Source of the DNA: a virus
Length of the DNA: 33,501 bases
IMG/VR virus record: IMGVR_UViG_3300037847_000167
Span: 1 to 33,501 of that record
Strand: one strand, 5' to 3'
The translations under genes and the position numbers were made by a program. A model generated the notes under the pieces. It did no database searches, had not been told where the DNA came from, and saw only the letters and a program-made list of their open reading frames with translations. Each line of letters starts with the position of its first letter. Position 1 is the first letter of the stretch. Positions 9,508 to 17,861 of this stretch are shown piece after piece.

Positions 9508-9969
9508 TTATCCCGTGGTCTTCATGGGCATGGGTTTGTACTGCGTAGAACCGAGCTTGATTGTTCGCGCTGTGCCTCTGATGTTTGGTTTTGCAAGCGG
9601 TATGGTTTGTGACGCTTTAATTATGGCGTCACGAACTGCCGGTCGTTGTGCAATTCCCGGAACAGTAGGGCTGCGTCCCATAGGCACACTTGTTACCTGT
9701 CCTGCCGCGCCAATACTTGCAGCAGCCATAGAGGTAGCTCTATTAAGCTCTACGTCGGGCATATCACCCATAGTCGTCACGCTTGTTCCAAACAGCGTAC
9801 GTGCCACCGCACTTCCCGCTTCACCTGCTTGTTTTGCTCCGAATCCAAAATCATCTAGAAAACTACCGAACGCAGTAGGAGCAACGTATTCCGTGTACAG
9901 ATTACTTACAACAGGGGCGGCCATTGCAGCGCCCACAGACGCTAATGCTATTTTGAATAAATTAGTCAT
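9508..9969 (-). CDS. Hypothetical protein of the internal-virion block (153 aa)
   Basis: The N-terminus MTNLFKIALASVGAAMAAPVV is hydrophobic and Ala-rich, like a signal peptide or a membrane-active helix. The rest is Gly/Ala/Thr-rich with basic patches near the C-terminus (TARTIKLGSTQYKPMPMK). Small proteins with one membrane-active helix are common among podovirus ejected proteins, so this could be a gp14-like or P22 gp7-like component, but no homology was recognised. The ATG overlaps the stop of the 450-residue gene (TGATG), and only a weak ribosome site (GAGTG) is visible, which points to translational coupling. Function unassigned. Confidence 0.7.
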   Translation of the reverse strand: MTNLFKIALASVGAAMAAPVVSNLYTEYVAPTAFGSFLDDFGFGAKQAGEAGSAVARTLFGTSVTTMGDMPDVELNRATSMAAASIGAAGQVTSVPMGRSPTVPGIAQRPAVRDAIIKASQTIPLAKPNIRGTARTIKLGSTQYKPMPMKTTG

Positions 9970-11321
9970 CAGTCACTCTTATATACTGGGAAGATATTGT
10001 CGATTGCTTTGATCTTCAAGAAGTCATCAAACTTGTCGCTGTACATGTCCGCATTGGCAGCGATAGACATAGATTGCATTGCCGCGTTGTGCGCTCGTGC
10101 CAAATTGTTTTCTGATATTTGCAAGTTCCACGACGCTTGATCGCGGTATGCTTGCCACAAATTGTTCAACGATTGCTGATTGATTTGCAACAAGTTCATT
10201 ACGTTCTGTTGATTTGCGGCGTTAGTTGCTGCGGTGTTAGATGTGTTGATGTTACGCCGCCAAGTTGCATTACTTTGTGCAATCTGTGCAGACATGCTGG
10301 CGTTAAATTGATCACGAGCCGCTTGCATTTGAGTGTTGAATTGAGACATTGCGTTCTGTTGCGACACATTATACTGTTCAACAGCAGCTTTTCTGTTTAG
10401 CGTTGCTGACTCAACCTGTACACCTAGTTGGGCAAAAAACGTGTCAATTTGTGTCTGGGTCTTAGCGTTGAACTGTCTAGCAGCATTTTCTTGGGCTACA
10501 TCCGATAGCATTGCCTGAAGTTTTCCTTGATAGCTTATACTAGCAGCCTGTTGCTCGTTTGTCAGATTCTGCATATCAAGAGCAAGGAAAGATTTTGCGT
10601 TGTTTGCCGCAGCCTGTTGCCTTGCATTTAAGTTAGCCATATCCATCTGTGCAGAGGCCGCAGCATTTTGCAACACGGCCTGTTGTTGATTAGATAAATT
10701 TTGCAACTGAATGGTGGCGTATTTTTGTGCATCTTGGGCAGCAATTGGAATGCCGGATTCCATGATTGCTTGCACATTGGCAGCGGCTGCCATGCTAGAT
10801 GCGCCCAGACCGCGCTGCTGCATGATTGCAGACACTCTACGCACAGCGGGGGCAGCCCACGGCGGAAGAGGCTTGCCATCTTCGATAGTATTAAATAACT
10901 CTGCTAATTGATAACGAGTTGTGGCACGAGGGTCTAATTCAGCGGTGGCAGCAGATGCCAAACTTTCAGGAGAGAGAGTGGCCTGTGCAGCTTTCATAAT
11001 TGAGCCGGATGAAAGTTCTCCTTTTGCTGCTTCTGCATCAGGAACTACACCTACCTGTTCTGCTTGTATTTGAGGTGCTTGAGGTTTCTCTGGTGCTTGT
11101 TGATCAAATTTCTGTGCGTCAATCGCCGCAGCCAAGGCAGCAGGATCGCGACTTTCCACCCGCCCCGCGTCTTCTGGAACTAACTCGCCCTCTTGAAGCA
11201 CCATGTCAGTAGGGGTAATTTGTTGGGTTTCAGGAAGTTCGGTAGCTTCAGCCTTACGTGCCTGTTGCTGTACGAGTTCTGCCTCTAGCTGTTCGCCCGT
11301 TTTACCTTCGAGTTCTGCCAT
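9969..11321 (-). CDS. Gln/Ala/Asn-rich putative internal virion protein (450 aa)
   Basis: Residues 1-110 are acidic, Gln- and Pro-rich and look disordered. From about residue 130 onward the protein is a long, low-complexity helical region rich in Gln, Ala, Asn and Ser (segments such as QNAAASAQMDMANLNARQQ, QFNTQMQAARDQFNASMSAQ). This composition is typical of podovirus core or ejection proteins that form helical assemblies. There is no membrane segment and no enzyme motif. The next four genes downstream are likely members of the same assembly. The ribosome site is weak (GATAAG region), and the start follows the 72-residue membrane gene almost directly. Assignment is by composition and gene order. 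Confidence 0.75.
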   Translation of the reverse strand: MAELEGKTGEQLEAELVQQQARKAEATELPETQQITPTDMVLQEGELVPEDAGRVESRDPAALAAAIDAQKFDQQAPEKPQAPQIQAEQVGVVPDAEAAKGELSSGSIMKAAQATLSPESLASAATAELDPRATTRYQLAELFNTIEDGKPLPPWAAPAVRRVSAIMQQRGLGASSMAAAANVQAIMESGIPIAAQDAQKYATIQLQNLSNQQQAVLQNAAASAQMDMANLNARQQAAANNAKSFLALDMQNLTNEQQAASISYQGKLQAMLSDVAQENAARQFNAKTQTQIDTFFAQLGVQVESATLNRKAAVEQYNVSQQNAMSQFNTQMQAARDQFNASMSAQIAQSNATWRRNINTSNTAATNAANQQNVMNLLQINQQSLNNLWQAYRDQASWNLQISENNLARAHNAAMQSMSIAANADMYSDKFDDFLKIKAIDNIFPVYKSD

Positions 11322-11322
11322 C

Positions 11323-11541
11323 TTATCTAAATCCCATAAATACGGAAACGACCATAGCCACGACTAAAATCGTGCTTCCCATGATCATTGCTTCTAAGCG
11401 CCACATACGTTTGTCAAGGCTGTCTAGCTTCCCGTGAACCAGTTCTCGAAACATGGCGCATTCTTTCTCGTGCGCTTCGAGTTGCATCTGGGTCTTCAGT
11501 GCGGGTTCCATCGTCTGTTCCATTTTCATACTAGCTTGCAT
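11323..11541 (-). CDS. Small coiled-coil protein with one C-terminal membrane helix
   Basis: The 72-residue protein has a charged helix at about residues 18-50 (HEKECAMFRELVHGKLDSLDKRMWRLE) followed by a single membrane span at about residues 52-71 ending FMGFR. This layout resembles XhlA-type haemolysin/holin-associated proteins, in which a short coiled coil precedes one C-terminal span. It could therefore assist lysis or serve as a membrane anchor for DNA ejection. It sits between a tail fibre gene and the core proteins, far from the lysozyme. The gene overlaps the upstream stop by 11 bases. Internal ATGs at residues 5 and 7 are alternative starts; none has a good ribosome site. Confidence 0.65.
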   Translation of the reverse strand: MQASMKMEQTMEPALKTQMQLEAHEKECAMFRELVHGKLDSLDKRMWRLEAMIMGSTILVVAMVVSVFMGFR

Positions 11542-13477
11542 TTAGACTGCGACCTATTTCGTACAGATTTGTTCCGTCCGAGAGGAATGTGAAAATGTCT
11601 TTAGCACTCGCTGCCGTTGTCAGGGTGGGAGTTCTACCTGCTGCCCACTTAAAGACTGCATTCCAAGTGCCTGTGCGTGAACCCGTGCTGTCTTGCTTCA
11701 CCATTAGAACGTACACACCACCGTCAACTTGATTGGTAGGTGCGCCAAAGGTACGGTTGCCACCGAGTTCGACGCTAGTCACCTGATTGCTGGATACGTC
11801 CCACGCGATTGTAGATGCGTCAGTCAGCGTAGTGGCGTTGAAGTTTTGTGTTTTGGTGAACTCCTGCGCTTTGCTGTCGATGATCACGTTGCCTGTTGCA
11901 TCTGGTAGAGTGATTGTACGATCTGCTGTCGGGTCCGTTACGGCAAGGGTGGTTTCGAAGTCGTTGGCTGTAGCGCCTTCAAACACAATATTAGCGCCGA
12001 ACGTGGTGTCTACCGCAGCTACCTCCGTGTCAACATACGCTTTGATAGCCTTAGCAGAAGCGAGTGTAGTGTCTGTGCCAGCTACGGATGATAGGTCTGT
12101 ATCAAGGACTCCTGACTTGAAGTTGTCTACTTCGATGTTGGACAGGGTATTGTTGTCAACGTCGATTGTTTTGTTAGTTAGGGTCTGCGTAGCACTTGCG
12201 CCCACAATTTCTTGATCACTACCGGCGGGTAGAGTCAGCGTGTTTGTAACACCTGCAGAGTGAGGCTGTGGTTGTAGGGTTTGAGCGTGTGCGTTGCTAG
12301 ACTCGCAGTAAAACTTGACCTGCGAACGCGAACCCGTTCCGGTGCGGATGTCAACCAAGCCATCCGACACACTGACGCCACCGGACGATCCATCTCCATC
12401 TATATTTACTTTGCCGTCACCATTTGGCACGATACCAATGTTGCCGTTGGTATCTGTAGAAGTAATCGAGTTGCCGTTGATGTTGATGTTGTCAACATCG
12501 AGATCGCCTGTTACGTTGGCAGCGCCCGTGATAGTCAGGGTGGCGGTGTCGATGGTCACGGCTGTCGCTGCGTCGATGTCAATAGTCGGCGCGACTAGCT
12601 CTAGCTCCGTGTCCGCGTCAATATCAAGTTGACCATTCGTTGTTGATCCAATAGTCAGCCCCGAGTCACGGAACTGCAACTCCATTGCGGCGTTGAGAAG
12701 CAAGCCAGTGTCAGCAACGTGTGTAAGGTTTACGTCGTCATCTGCGCCAAAGTTCAAGACGGCAGCATCAGAGCGAAGGAACACATCGTCCGGAGCTATC
12801 ACATCATCGTCTTGCAGGGTGAGGGCGGTGGTTAGGGCTTCTGCGTTGCCTGTCTGGAAGACGAGCTTTACATCGTCTCCACCAGTGTCATCAAGGCTGT
12901 CCACTACGACAGCATCAATCTTTGCAACGTCTACGCCCGACTGTTGCGTATCTAAGGTCTCAAAAACAATAGAACCAACACTATCTGCCGCAAGCATGTC
13001 GGTAGACGTGTTGGTCAGGGTGATGACTGGTGCATCGTTTTTACGAACATTTAGGTTGACGAGATATGCGTTGTTCCACAGGTAGGTAGTAGAACCCAGA
13101 TCAAAAGATGCGTTTGTCAGTGGCTGCAGATGCGAACCCACACCGTCTGCAGAACCATCAGAGGCAGCTACTGTAAGACGATCAATATATGCAATACCGT
13201 CGAGATACAGGTCTTTGAACTCGGCAGAAGACGTACCAAGATCGATACTGTTGTCACCGCTAGGTGTCAGGGCTGTCGTTGTTTGCTCTAGCTGCTGGGA
13301 CGGTCCTAGCTTGCTAACAGGTCCACCATCCCCACTGGTAGAGCCGTCATGCGTATGTCCGGACGATACGTTGAATGCTGCTTGGATGGCGTTAAATTCA
13401 CCATCGAGAGGCGCGGCGTTAATTACGTTGCCGTCTGCAATCTGGTTCGTCGTATCGTTACGAGTATAACCTGCCAT
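11531..13477 (-). CDS. Tail fibre protein (648 aa)
   Basis: The N-terminal domain (MAGYTRNDTTNQIADGNVIN, then EFNAIQAAFNVSSGHTHDG) is of the kind that attaches fibres to marine podovirus-like tails. The middle is beta-rich and repetitive, with Asp-rich modules such as DLDVDNININGNSITS and TELELVAPTIDIDAATAV, typical of trimeric shafts. Residues 537-648 form a C-terminal domain that is about three-quarters identical to residues 53-164 of the gene at 21455-21949. It lies directly after the nozzle gene, with AAGG 9 bases before the ATG. Likely role: host recognition. The receptor is unknown. Confidence 0.85.
   Translation of the reverse strand: MAGYTRNDTTNQIADGNVINAAPLDGEFNAIQAAFNVSSGHTHDGSTSGDGGPVSKLGPSQQLEQTTTALTPSGDNSIDLGTSSAEFKDLYLDGIAYIDRLTVAASDGSADGVGSHLQPLTNASFDLGSTTYLWNNAYLVNLNVRKNDAPVITLTNTSTDMLAADSVGSIVFETLDTQQSGVDVAKIDAVVVDSLDDTGGDDVKLVFQTGNAEALTTALTLQDDDVIAPDDVFLRSDAAVLNFGADDDVNLTHVADTGLLLNAAMELQFRDSGLTIGSTTNGQLDIDADTELELVAPTIDIDAATAVTIDTATLTITGAANVTGDLDVDNININGNSITSTDTNGNIGIVPNGDGKVNIDGDGSSGGVSVSDGLVDIRTGTGSRSQVKFYCESSNAHAQTLQPQPHSAGVTNTLTLPAGSDQEIVGASATQTLTNKTIDVDNNTLSNIEVDNFKSGVLDTDLSSVAGTDTTLASAKAIKAYVDTEVAAVDTTFGANIVFEGATANDFETTLAVTDPTADRTITLPDATGNVIIDSKAQEFTKTQNFNATTLTDASTIAWDVSSNQVTSVELGGNRTFGAPTNQVDGGVYVLMVKQDSTGSRTGTWNAVFKWAAGRTPTLTTAASAKDIFTFLSDGTNLYEIGRSLNAS
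11534..11869 (-). repeat. Shared fibre-tip domain, copy 1 (112 codons)
   Basis: This stretch encodes the last 112 residues of the 648-residue fibre. It matches the stretch at 21458-21793 with no gaps, from AQEFTKTQNFNATTLTDA to the residue before the stop. By eye 84 of 112 residues agree. Both copies keep GGNRTFGAPTNQVDG and SDGTNL(Y/H)EIGR. It appears to be a mobile C-terminal module used by two fibre genes. Confidence 0.85.
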
Positions 13478-13483
13478 CGTTAA

Positions 13484-15037
13484 TTACCTTCTTCCGTATT
13501 GCCCATACTCTATCACTGCAGCATCAAGAGAGAACGGAGGGCTTGTGCCGCTCGACTCGAACTGTAGCGACACAGTAAATCCGGAGCCTTGTGTTTGTGT
13601 GTCAAAGATAGATTGGAGAGATTCTCCGCTATAAGTTGCTGTTCCAAATTTTGCCCCCGGATCACCGAAGATAAAGATTCCTCCTGAACTAGAGGTATTG
13701 CTTAGGGTAATCGTGTCAGGCTCGATGACCCCACTTTCACTAAGATCGTATTTGACGTTAAAGTCGAGATCGACCGTGCCTTGCGGATCGGTATAGATTG
13801 TAGCACGATATATAGTCTTTCGCGTTCGAGGGTCTGTAATTGGAAAGAAGGGCGTCGAGAAACTAGCTGTAATATCTGACCCATCAAAACTGTTGCCGGA
13901 CTCCATCTGATAGATGTATCCGTCGTCATTTGCAAAGAGTGCAACCTCTGTCTTTCCGGTGTATGTGGAGTCTGCAACAAAGGCTTTTATTCCTGTAGTT
14001 TCAGACCAATTGATCTCTGCCCCTTGTGCGCCCTGTAGTTGGGTTCCGATGATGCCCTTCGAAGCTGCGGCTGTCGTTGTCGATGCGAATCCAAAGATAC
14101 GATACTGGGATTTCTCTCGTAAGGTCAGGGACGAAAAGGATGTGTTGCCGGTTGTGAGAGCAACAATCTCTTTTTGCACTGGCTTTGTGATTGACGCCAG
14201 ATTAAAGTCTTCGTTTCGTTCTGTCCCAGCAACTGTACGTAAGCCGTCTGGTCCTAAGAAGATAACATCACCTGATATTTCTTGTGCCGTATCGTTTACA
14301 ACACAACCTATGTTGTCCGTAATCGGCTGCATCTGAAAGTCCGCAATGCTGTTACCAACGATGCGTGATATACGATCTTCAGAGAAAACAATAAGCTGTT
14401 CACGGAAAACGATTAAGTCGGTTATAGTGCTGCCTACGTTGATTATACCACCGCCTGATGCTGCTGTAAAGTCATCATCTTCGAACGGCGCAGAAAACAC
14501 AAGGTTTTCGCCTTTTGCAGCAAAGATATGTTCTTTAAATTCTACTGCGTGGGTGGCACCCTGTAGGTCTGACGGTCCAGAAAGTTGTGACAGATCGGAA
14601 GCAGCAACTCCTGCAAGTATTAGGGGGTAACCTATGCCGTCAACAATGAAGAGTTTGTCGTTGCCGTCAAAGTTATACTTGCAAAAGCGTACACGTGATG
14701 TGTTCGTACCGAGAGTCAGTGATGTCGAAAGGTCTGTCCACGCGCCTGATCCGCTTGCACCTGCAAAAAGTTTCGGATCACCGGATGTCTGATCACGTGC
14801 TGTAATCGCTCTGTCTCGAAAGAACGTAACCCCTAAGATATTGTTTTGTCCGGTGACTACATTCGAGTTGAACTTCGAGAACCCTTCGATACGACGATAG
14901 CCTCCCTCTGTAGATGCCTCGAAGTTGATGAGGTTACGCGCAGAACCCGGCGCGGCACTGCCGTGCTGCAGCGGACTAAGGTTGCTGATAAGACCCCCAC
15001 GAAACTCGATGGGGTACGTCTGCCAACGATCCGGCAT
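13484..15037 (-). CDS. Tail nozzle / DNA stabilisation protein (T7 gp12, P22 gp10-like)
   Basis: The 517-residue protein begins with a start typical of this class (EFRGGLISNLSPLQHGSAAPGSARNLINFEAS), in which the nozzle protein lists its RNL(I/V)NFE motif after a Gly-Gly-Leu. The body is beta-rich with repeated blades, for example DKLFIVDGIGYPLIL, EFKEHIFAAKGENLVFSAPF, FREQLIVFSEDRISRIVGNS and GDVIFLGPDGLRTVAG, which fits a beta-propeller. It closes the tail tube below the adaptor ring and holds the packaged DNA. The gene directly follows the adaptor gene, the usual order. AAGGGC at 8 bases supports the start. Family identification is from motif memory and synteny. Confidence 0.85.
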   Translation of the reverse strand: MPDRWQTYPIEFRGGLISNLSPLQHGSAAPGSARNLINFEASTEGGYRRIEGFSKFNSNVVTGQNNILGVTFFRDRAITARDQTSGDPKLFAGASGSGAWTDLSTSLTLGTNTSRVRFCKYNFDGNDKLFIVDGIGYPLILAGVAASDLSQLSGPSDLQGATHAVEFKEHIFAAKGENLVFSAPFEDDDFTAASGGGIINVGSTITDLIVFREQLIVFSEDRISRIVGNSIADFQMQPITDNIGCVVNDTAQEISGDVIFLGPDGLRTVAGTERNEDFNLASITKPVQKEIVALTTGNTSFSSLTLREKSQYRIFGFASTTTAAASKGIIGTQLQGAQGAEINWSETTGIKAFVADSTYTGKTEVALFANDDGYIYQMESGNSFDGSDITASFSTPFFPITDPRTRKTIYRATIYTDPQGTVDLDFNVKYDLSESGVIEPDTITLSNTSSSGGIFIFGDPGAKFGTATYSGESLQSIFDTQTQGSGFTVSLQFESSGTSPPFSLDAAVIEYGQYGRR

Positions 15038-15038
15038 G

Positions 15039-15719
15039 TTAGGTTGCCCTTACGTAGTAATTTTCATTTACAAGTATCTTACGCATGTTTTTCATGCCTT
15101 CATCAAACTTGTTTTTTGATATTGATGCCATCTCCATGTTGTCACGGAACATGTAGCAGTAGTACATAGCACCATCTACAATGACGTATTTGTATGGTTC
15201 TGGTATCATAGGCACGTCATCATGCAGGGACAAATTGACAGGGTGTAGGAAATACTCGTACTCGACCCTGTACGCTTTGTCAGGCATGGGTATGATACCA
15301 AAGTAGCCGTCTTGTGATCTAAATACAAACTCGGGTACGCCACCCTTTGTGGTATCTGTTTCATCCTCTTGATCTATGTAGCGATCTACATATTCCACGT
15401 AGGTAATCTTACGTAACTTACGTGCCCTGCCTACGTCGAGGCTTGTGTCTCGCTTGACTCGAAACGTATCGAAGTCTACATATTTAGCCTCGTCCGCAAA
15501 CGAGTAACGAGTCTCTCCGGCAACCAGTGTGATTTCATCCGAGTTGTGATTGTAGGGCCAGTACAGATAGTACTGATTGATGTCACGGATAGAAGAGTTC
15601 ACTGCATCTTTGATAGTCCCGTAAAACCCTTTTGCAGTAGAAAAATTAGTAGATGTAAGTTCTGTTTCGTTGAGACGACGAGCAACGCTGTTGACGAGTT
15701 CGAGATAATTGTATGCCAT
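15039..15719 (-). CDS. Head-tail adaptor (tail tubular protein A; T7 gp11 / P22 gp4-like)
   Basis: The protein has 226 residues, close to the usual length for this family. It starts MAYNYLELVNSVARRLNETEL, a helix pattern common to podovirus adaptors, and continues with a helix (IKDAVNSSIRDINQYY), a beta segment (ITLVAGETRYSF) and a C-terminal Tyr-rich helical part (YKYVIVDGAMYYCYMFRDN). The adaptor ring binds below the portal and carries the nozzle. The order fibre-tail adaptor, this gene, nozzle matches podovirus tail modules. The start overlaps the upstream stop (TAATG), and GGGAG lies 9 bases before it. Confidence 0.85.
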   Translation of the reverse strand: MAYNYLELVNSVARRLNETELTSTNFSTAKGFYGTIKDAVNSSIRDINQYYLYWPYNHNSDEITLVAGETRYSFADEAKYVDFDTFRVKRDTSLDVGRARKLRKITYVEYVDRYIDQEDETDTTKGGVPEFVFRSQDGYFGIIPMPDKAYRVEYEYFLHPVNLSLHDDVPMIPEPYKYVIVDGAMYYCYMFRDNMEMASISKNKFDEGMKNMRKILVNENYYVRAT

Positions 15720-16060
15720 TAGTTACGCTCCCTTACTCGCAAGTTGATTACCCGTTTCGTAACGATAGCAGCAGTGGTCTTAGCTGACGTGCTTGTTGTG
15801 ATCTCGCAGATTAATTTGTTGTCCACATTTGCTGTGCCGCCTGATAGCACAATGGTGGCTGTCGTACTAGTGTTCGCAATACGATTTACAGTCATGCCGT
15901 TGATCGTATCCGAAGCAGAAAGGTTGCTCGACTCTGTGCCGTCAGACTGTACAAAGCGCCACGCAACAGACGCAATAGTCAGCGTGTCTAAGTACCGAGA
16001 CCAATCTACAGTGTAGTCTAGCTGTTCATCCGGGTCTTTGTCGGGCCATCGTAATGACAT
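15719..16060 (-). CDS. Phage fibre-tail adaptor-like protein (113 aa)
   Basis: Residues 3-22 (LRWPDKDPDEQLDYTVDWSR) match the characteristic start of small phage proteins annotated as fibre-tail adaptors: a KDPDE(x)LDY(x)(I/V)DW signature. A beta sandwich-like body (TATIVLSGGTANVDNKLICE) follows and the C-terminus is a basic strand (VINLRVRERN). It probably links fibre proteins to the tail tube. Its location, between the repeat-rich protein and the gp4/gp11-like adaptor, agrees with that. AAGG is 9 bases upstream of the ATG. Confidence 0.8.
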   Translation of the reverse strand: MSLRWPDKDPDEQLDYTVDWSRYLDTLTIASVAWRFVQSDGTESSNLSASDTINGMTVNRIANTSTTATIVLSGGTANVDNKLICEITTSTSAKTTAAIVTKRVINLRVRERN

Positions 16061-16061
16061 T

Positions 16062-17291
16062 TTATGCTACCTTTGCTAATCTTTGTGCGGCTTGAGGCAC
16101 AGATACCATTCGGGGTTTTTCTGCAGATACGAGGGCAATTCGCTGTTTATCTTGGGCAATATAAATAACATGCTTACGTTCGTAGAGCGTCGCGTCAAAG
16201 AAGAAGGATCGGAATCCGTCTGCAGTGACTGTCGCTTGACCTGATACGGATGCGGTTCCTACTTGAAGACGAGTTGCCAGTCCTGTAATCGATGCAGTGC
16301 CAACTACAGAGACCGTTACAATCACTGTCCGAACACCAGTGGCTGTGGCTGTTGTTGCGCTGGATACGGATGCGTCTACGTTGTGAATTCGTACTGCCGC
16401 GCTGGATTGAGAGGCAGTGCCGCTGACGCTGCTTGCGCCGTCCCGAACGCGGATTGCACTTCCAGATACGGTTGCCTGACCAGAAGCAGAAGAACTTGCA
16501 TTGAAAACAACTGTCGAAGATGCGGAAACAACCGCTGTACCCGAAATAGACGCCGAAACGTCCCTAACTCGAATTGCCGCTCCGGCGACCGTGCCTGCGC
16601 CCGATACGGAGCTTCCGCCCTCCTGTACCCTGATTGCCGTTGCGGAAACTGTACCCGCACCTGACACGGAAGATTCTGCGACGGCTCGTAGGGCTGCAGA
16701 AGACGACGCGGTTGCCTGACCAGATACAGAGCCAGTAACAGGAGCGAGAAGTGTAGCCGCCGCCGATACAGTCGCTGTCCCAGATACAGACGCTGCAGCA
16801 GTTTGGATGCGAATACCGCTGGCTGATACCGTGGCGGCACCGGACACGGACGACACACCCGCCGCTCTAAGCAGCGCACTTCCTGATGCTGTTGCTGCAC
16901 CAGAGATGGCGGAGTCGCCCGGACGAAGGGCTGTTCCTGTCGAACTTGACGAGCCACCTGCAGAGATAGAGCTACTTGCAATAAGACGAGCGGTGGCTAC
17001 TGACGTTTGCGTACCCGCAGCAGATACAGATGCAGCGCCCGTGGCTGTCAGTGTGGCACTTGCACTAACCGTGCTTGAGCCGCTTGAATCTACTCCTGCT
17101 AACTGGAACGATACTGTATCTACGTCCGCTATAGTAGCAGCACCAGATACAGAAGCTGTTACATCCTCTAATAAACCTATCGATGCAGATACTGCTATAC
17201 TGGCAGCACCAGAAACGGAGGCAGTTACCTCAAAGAGCGAAGTACCCGGAGACGAAAAAGGTGCTTGCGAAAATGAGGAGGATGCAAACAT
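16062..17291 (-). CDS. Ser/Ala/Val-rich structural protein with 20-residue repeats (409 aa)
   Basis: The start MFASSSFSQAPFSSPG resembles N-termini of phage structural proteins of the 'MxFGSSxFGxxxFS' kind. Two or three degenerate units precede residue 88. From residue 88 to 367 the protein consists of fourteen 20-residue units in exact register with consensus near SVSGxATVSASAIRVxxxxS. The last 42 residues are different and charged (YERKHVIYIAQDKQRIALV), suggesting a separate anchoring domain. Alternating small polar and hydrophobic residues suggest a beta-solenoid or stacked beta hairpins. It is flanked by a chaperone-like gene and the fibre-tail adaptor, so a fibre or tail decoration role is likely. 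I know no named family for it. Confidence 0.8.
   Translation of the reverse strand: MFASSSFSQAPFSSPGTSLFEVTASVSGAASIAVSASIGLLEDVTASVSGAATIADVDTVSFQLAGVDSSGSSTVSASATLTATGAASVSAAGTQTSVATARLIASSSISAGGSSSSTGTALRPGDSAISGAATASGSALLRAAGVSSVSGAATVSASGIRIQTAAASVSGTATVSAAATLLAPVTGSVSGQATASSSAALRAVAESSVSGAGTVSATAIRVQEGGSSVSGAGTVAGAAIRVRDVSASISGTAVVSASSTVVFNASSSASGQATVSGSAIRVRDGASSVSGTASQSSAAVRIHNVDASVSSATTATATGVRTVIVTVSVVGTASITGLATRLQVGTASVSGQATVTADGFRSFFFDATLYERKHVIYIAQDKQRIALVSAEKPRMVSVPQAAQRLAKVA
16191..17030 (-). repeat. Fourteen 60-bp coding repeats
   Basis: Codons 88-367 of the 409-residue gene fall into 14 units of exactly 60 bases. There is no insertion or deletion over 840 bases. Units are degenerate in DNA but keep S-(V/I/A)-S-G at the start, Ala/Thr-rich centre and, in many units, (A/G)IRV at positions 13-16. 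Confidence 0.9.
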
Positions 17292-17295
17292 CTAC

Positions 17296-17847
17296 TTAGT
17301 CCAGCGGATCAGGCCAGTCGTTGATCGGTGCGTTGCCTGTTGGCTTTTTATTTGAATCTGTAGGCGTATCAAACAATGCTACGAAGGCTGCGTGATCTGC
17401 AGCGTTGTCGATGGCAGTTTCGATTTTGCCACTCGCTGTACGGACCGCAGCGCGGTAGGTAGACACATCAGAAGGAATAGCTGTGTCTGTTTCTGACTTG
17501 CGTACGACGTACCAATCGGTGTCTTGCAGCAACCCACCAGCAACATCTTTTGTTTTATTTTTCCAGATGGTCTTCAGGCCGGGTACAACAACTTGCTTAC
17601 CATCGATGCCAAGAATCGGATCACCCTTTTCATCGACTTGCTTTACATCGTCAAGGGCTTTGGGTGTTTTTGCGTCCCAATAAAATTGACTGTTGTAGGG
17701 TGCCGGATCATCTTCCCACACCAGACCAACAGCTTTCTTTTCTGCATCCGTAGTCAGAGATAACCAGTTGCCCGGATATTGGTTGCCGTCGTTATCAGAC
17801 CAAGCCTTCCCTGCTCGAATGATTTTACTACTGTATTTCCATGCCAT
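17296..17847 (-). CDS. Tail fibre assembly-like protein (183 aa)
   Basis: The N-terminal part (MAWKYSSKIIRAGKAWSDNDG, then QYPGNWL and LVWEDDP) is a domain I associate with phage fibre regions. The C-terminal part (LLQDTDWYVVRKSETDTAIP then VSTYRAAVRTASGKIETAID) is very like the C-terminus of tail-fibre assembly chaperones, which typically have a (T)DWxxxRxxExxxxIPxxxxxYRxxxR pattern. It probably helps fold or attach the adjacent fibre proteins, the 1198-residue protein upstream or the repeat protein downstream. AGGAG at 8 bases before the ATG is a strong ribosome site. Confidence 0.75.
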   Translation of the reverse strand: MAWKYSSKIIRAGKAWSDNDGNQYPGNWLSLTTDAEKKAVGLVWEDDPAPYNSQFYWDAKTPKALDDVKQVDEKGDPILGIDGKQVVVPGLKTIWKNKTKDVAGGLLQDTDWYVVRKSETDTAIPSDVSTYRAAVRTASGKIETAIDNAADHAAFVALFDTPTDSNKKPTGNAPINDWPDPLD

Positions 17848-17861
17848 CAGTACGTCTCCTG

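Noticed and set aside
12281-12632. Two plus-strand frames of 105 codons opposite the 648-residue fibre
   Set aside because: Valine/Asp repeat composition mirrors the fibre repeats; no separate gene signals.
16376-16981. 201-codon frame on the minus strand in another frame of the repeat gene, and long plus-strand frames at 16263-16664 and 16807-17355
   Set aside because: A 60-bp periodic sequence keeps all frames open for long distances when no stop falls in the unit. The true frame is that with the fibre-like start and good coupling to its neighbours.
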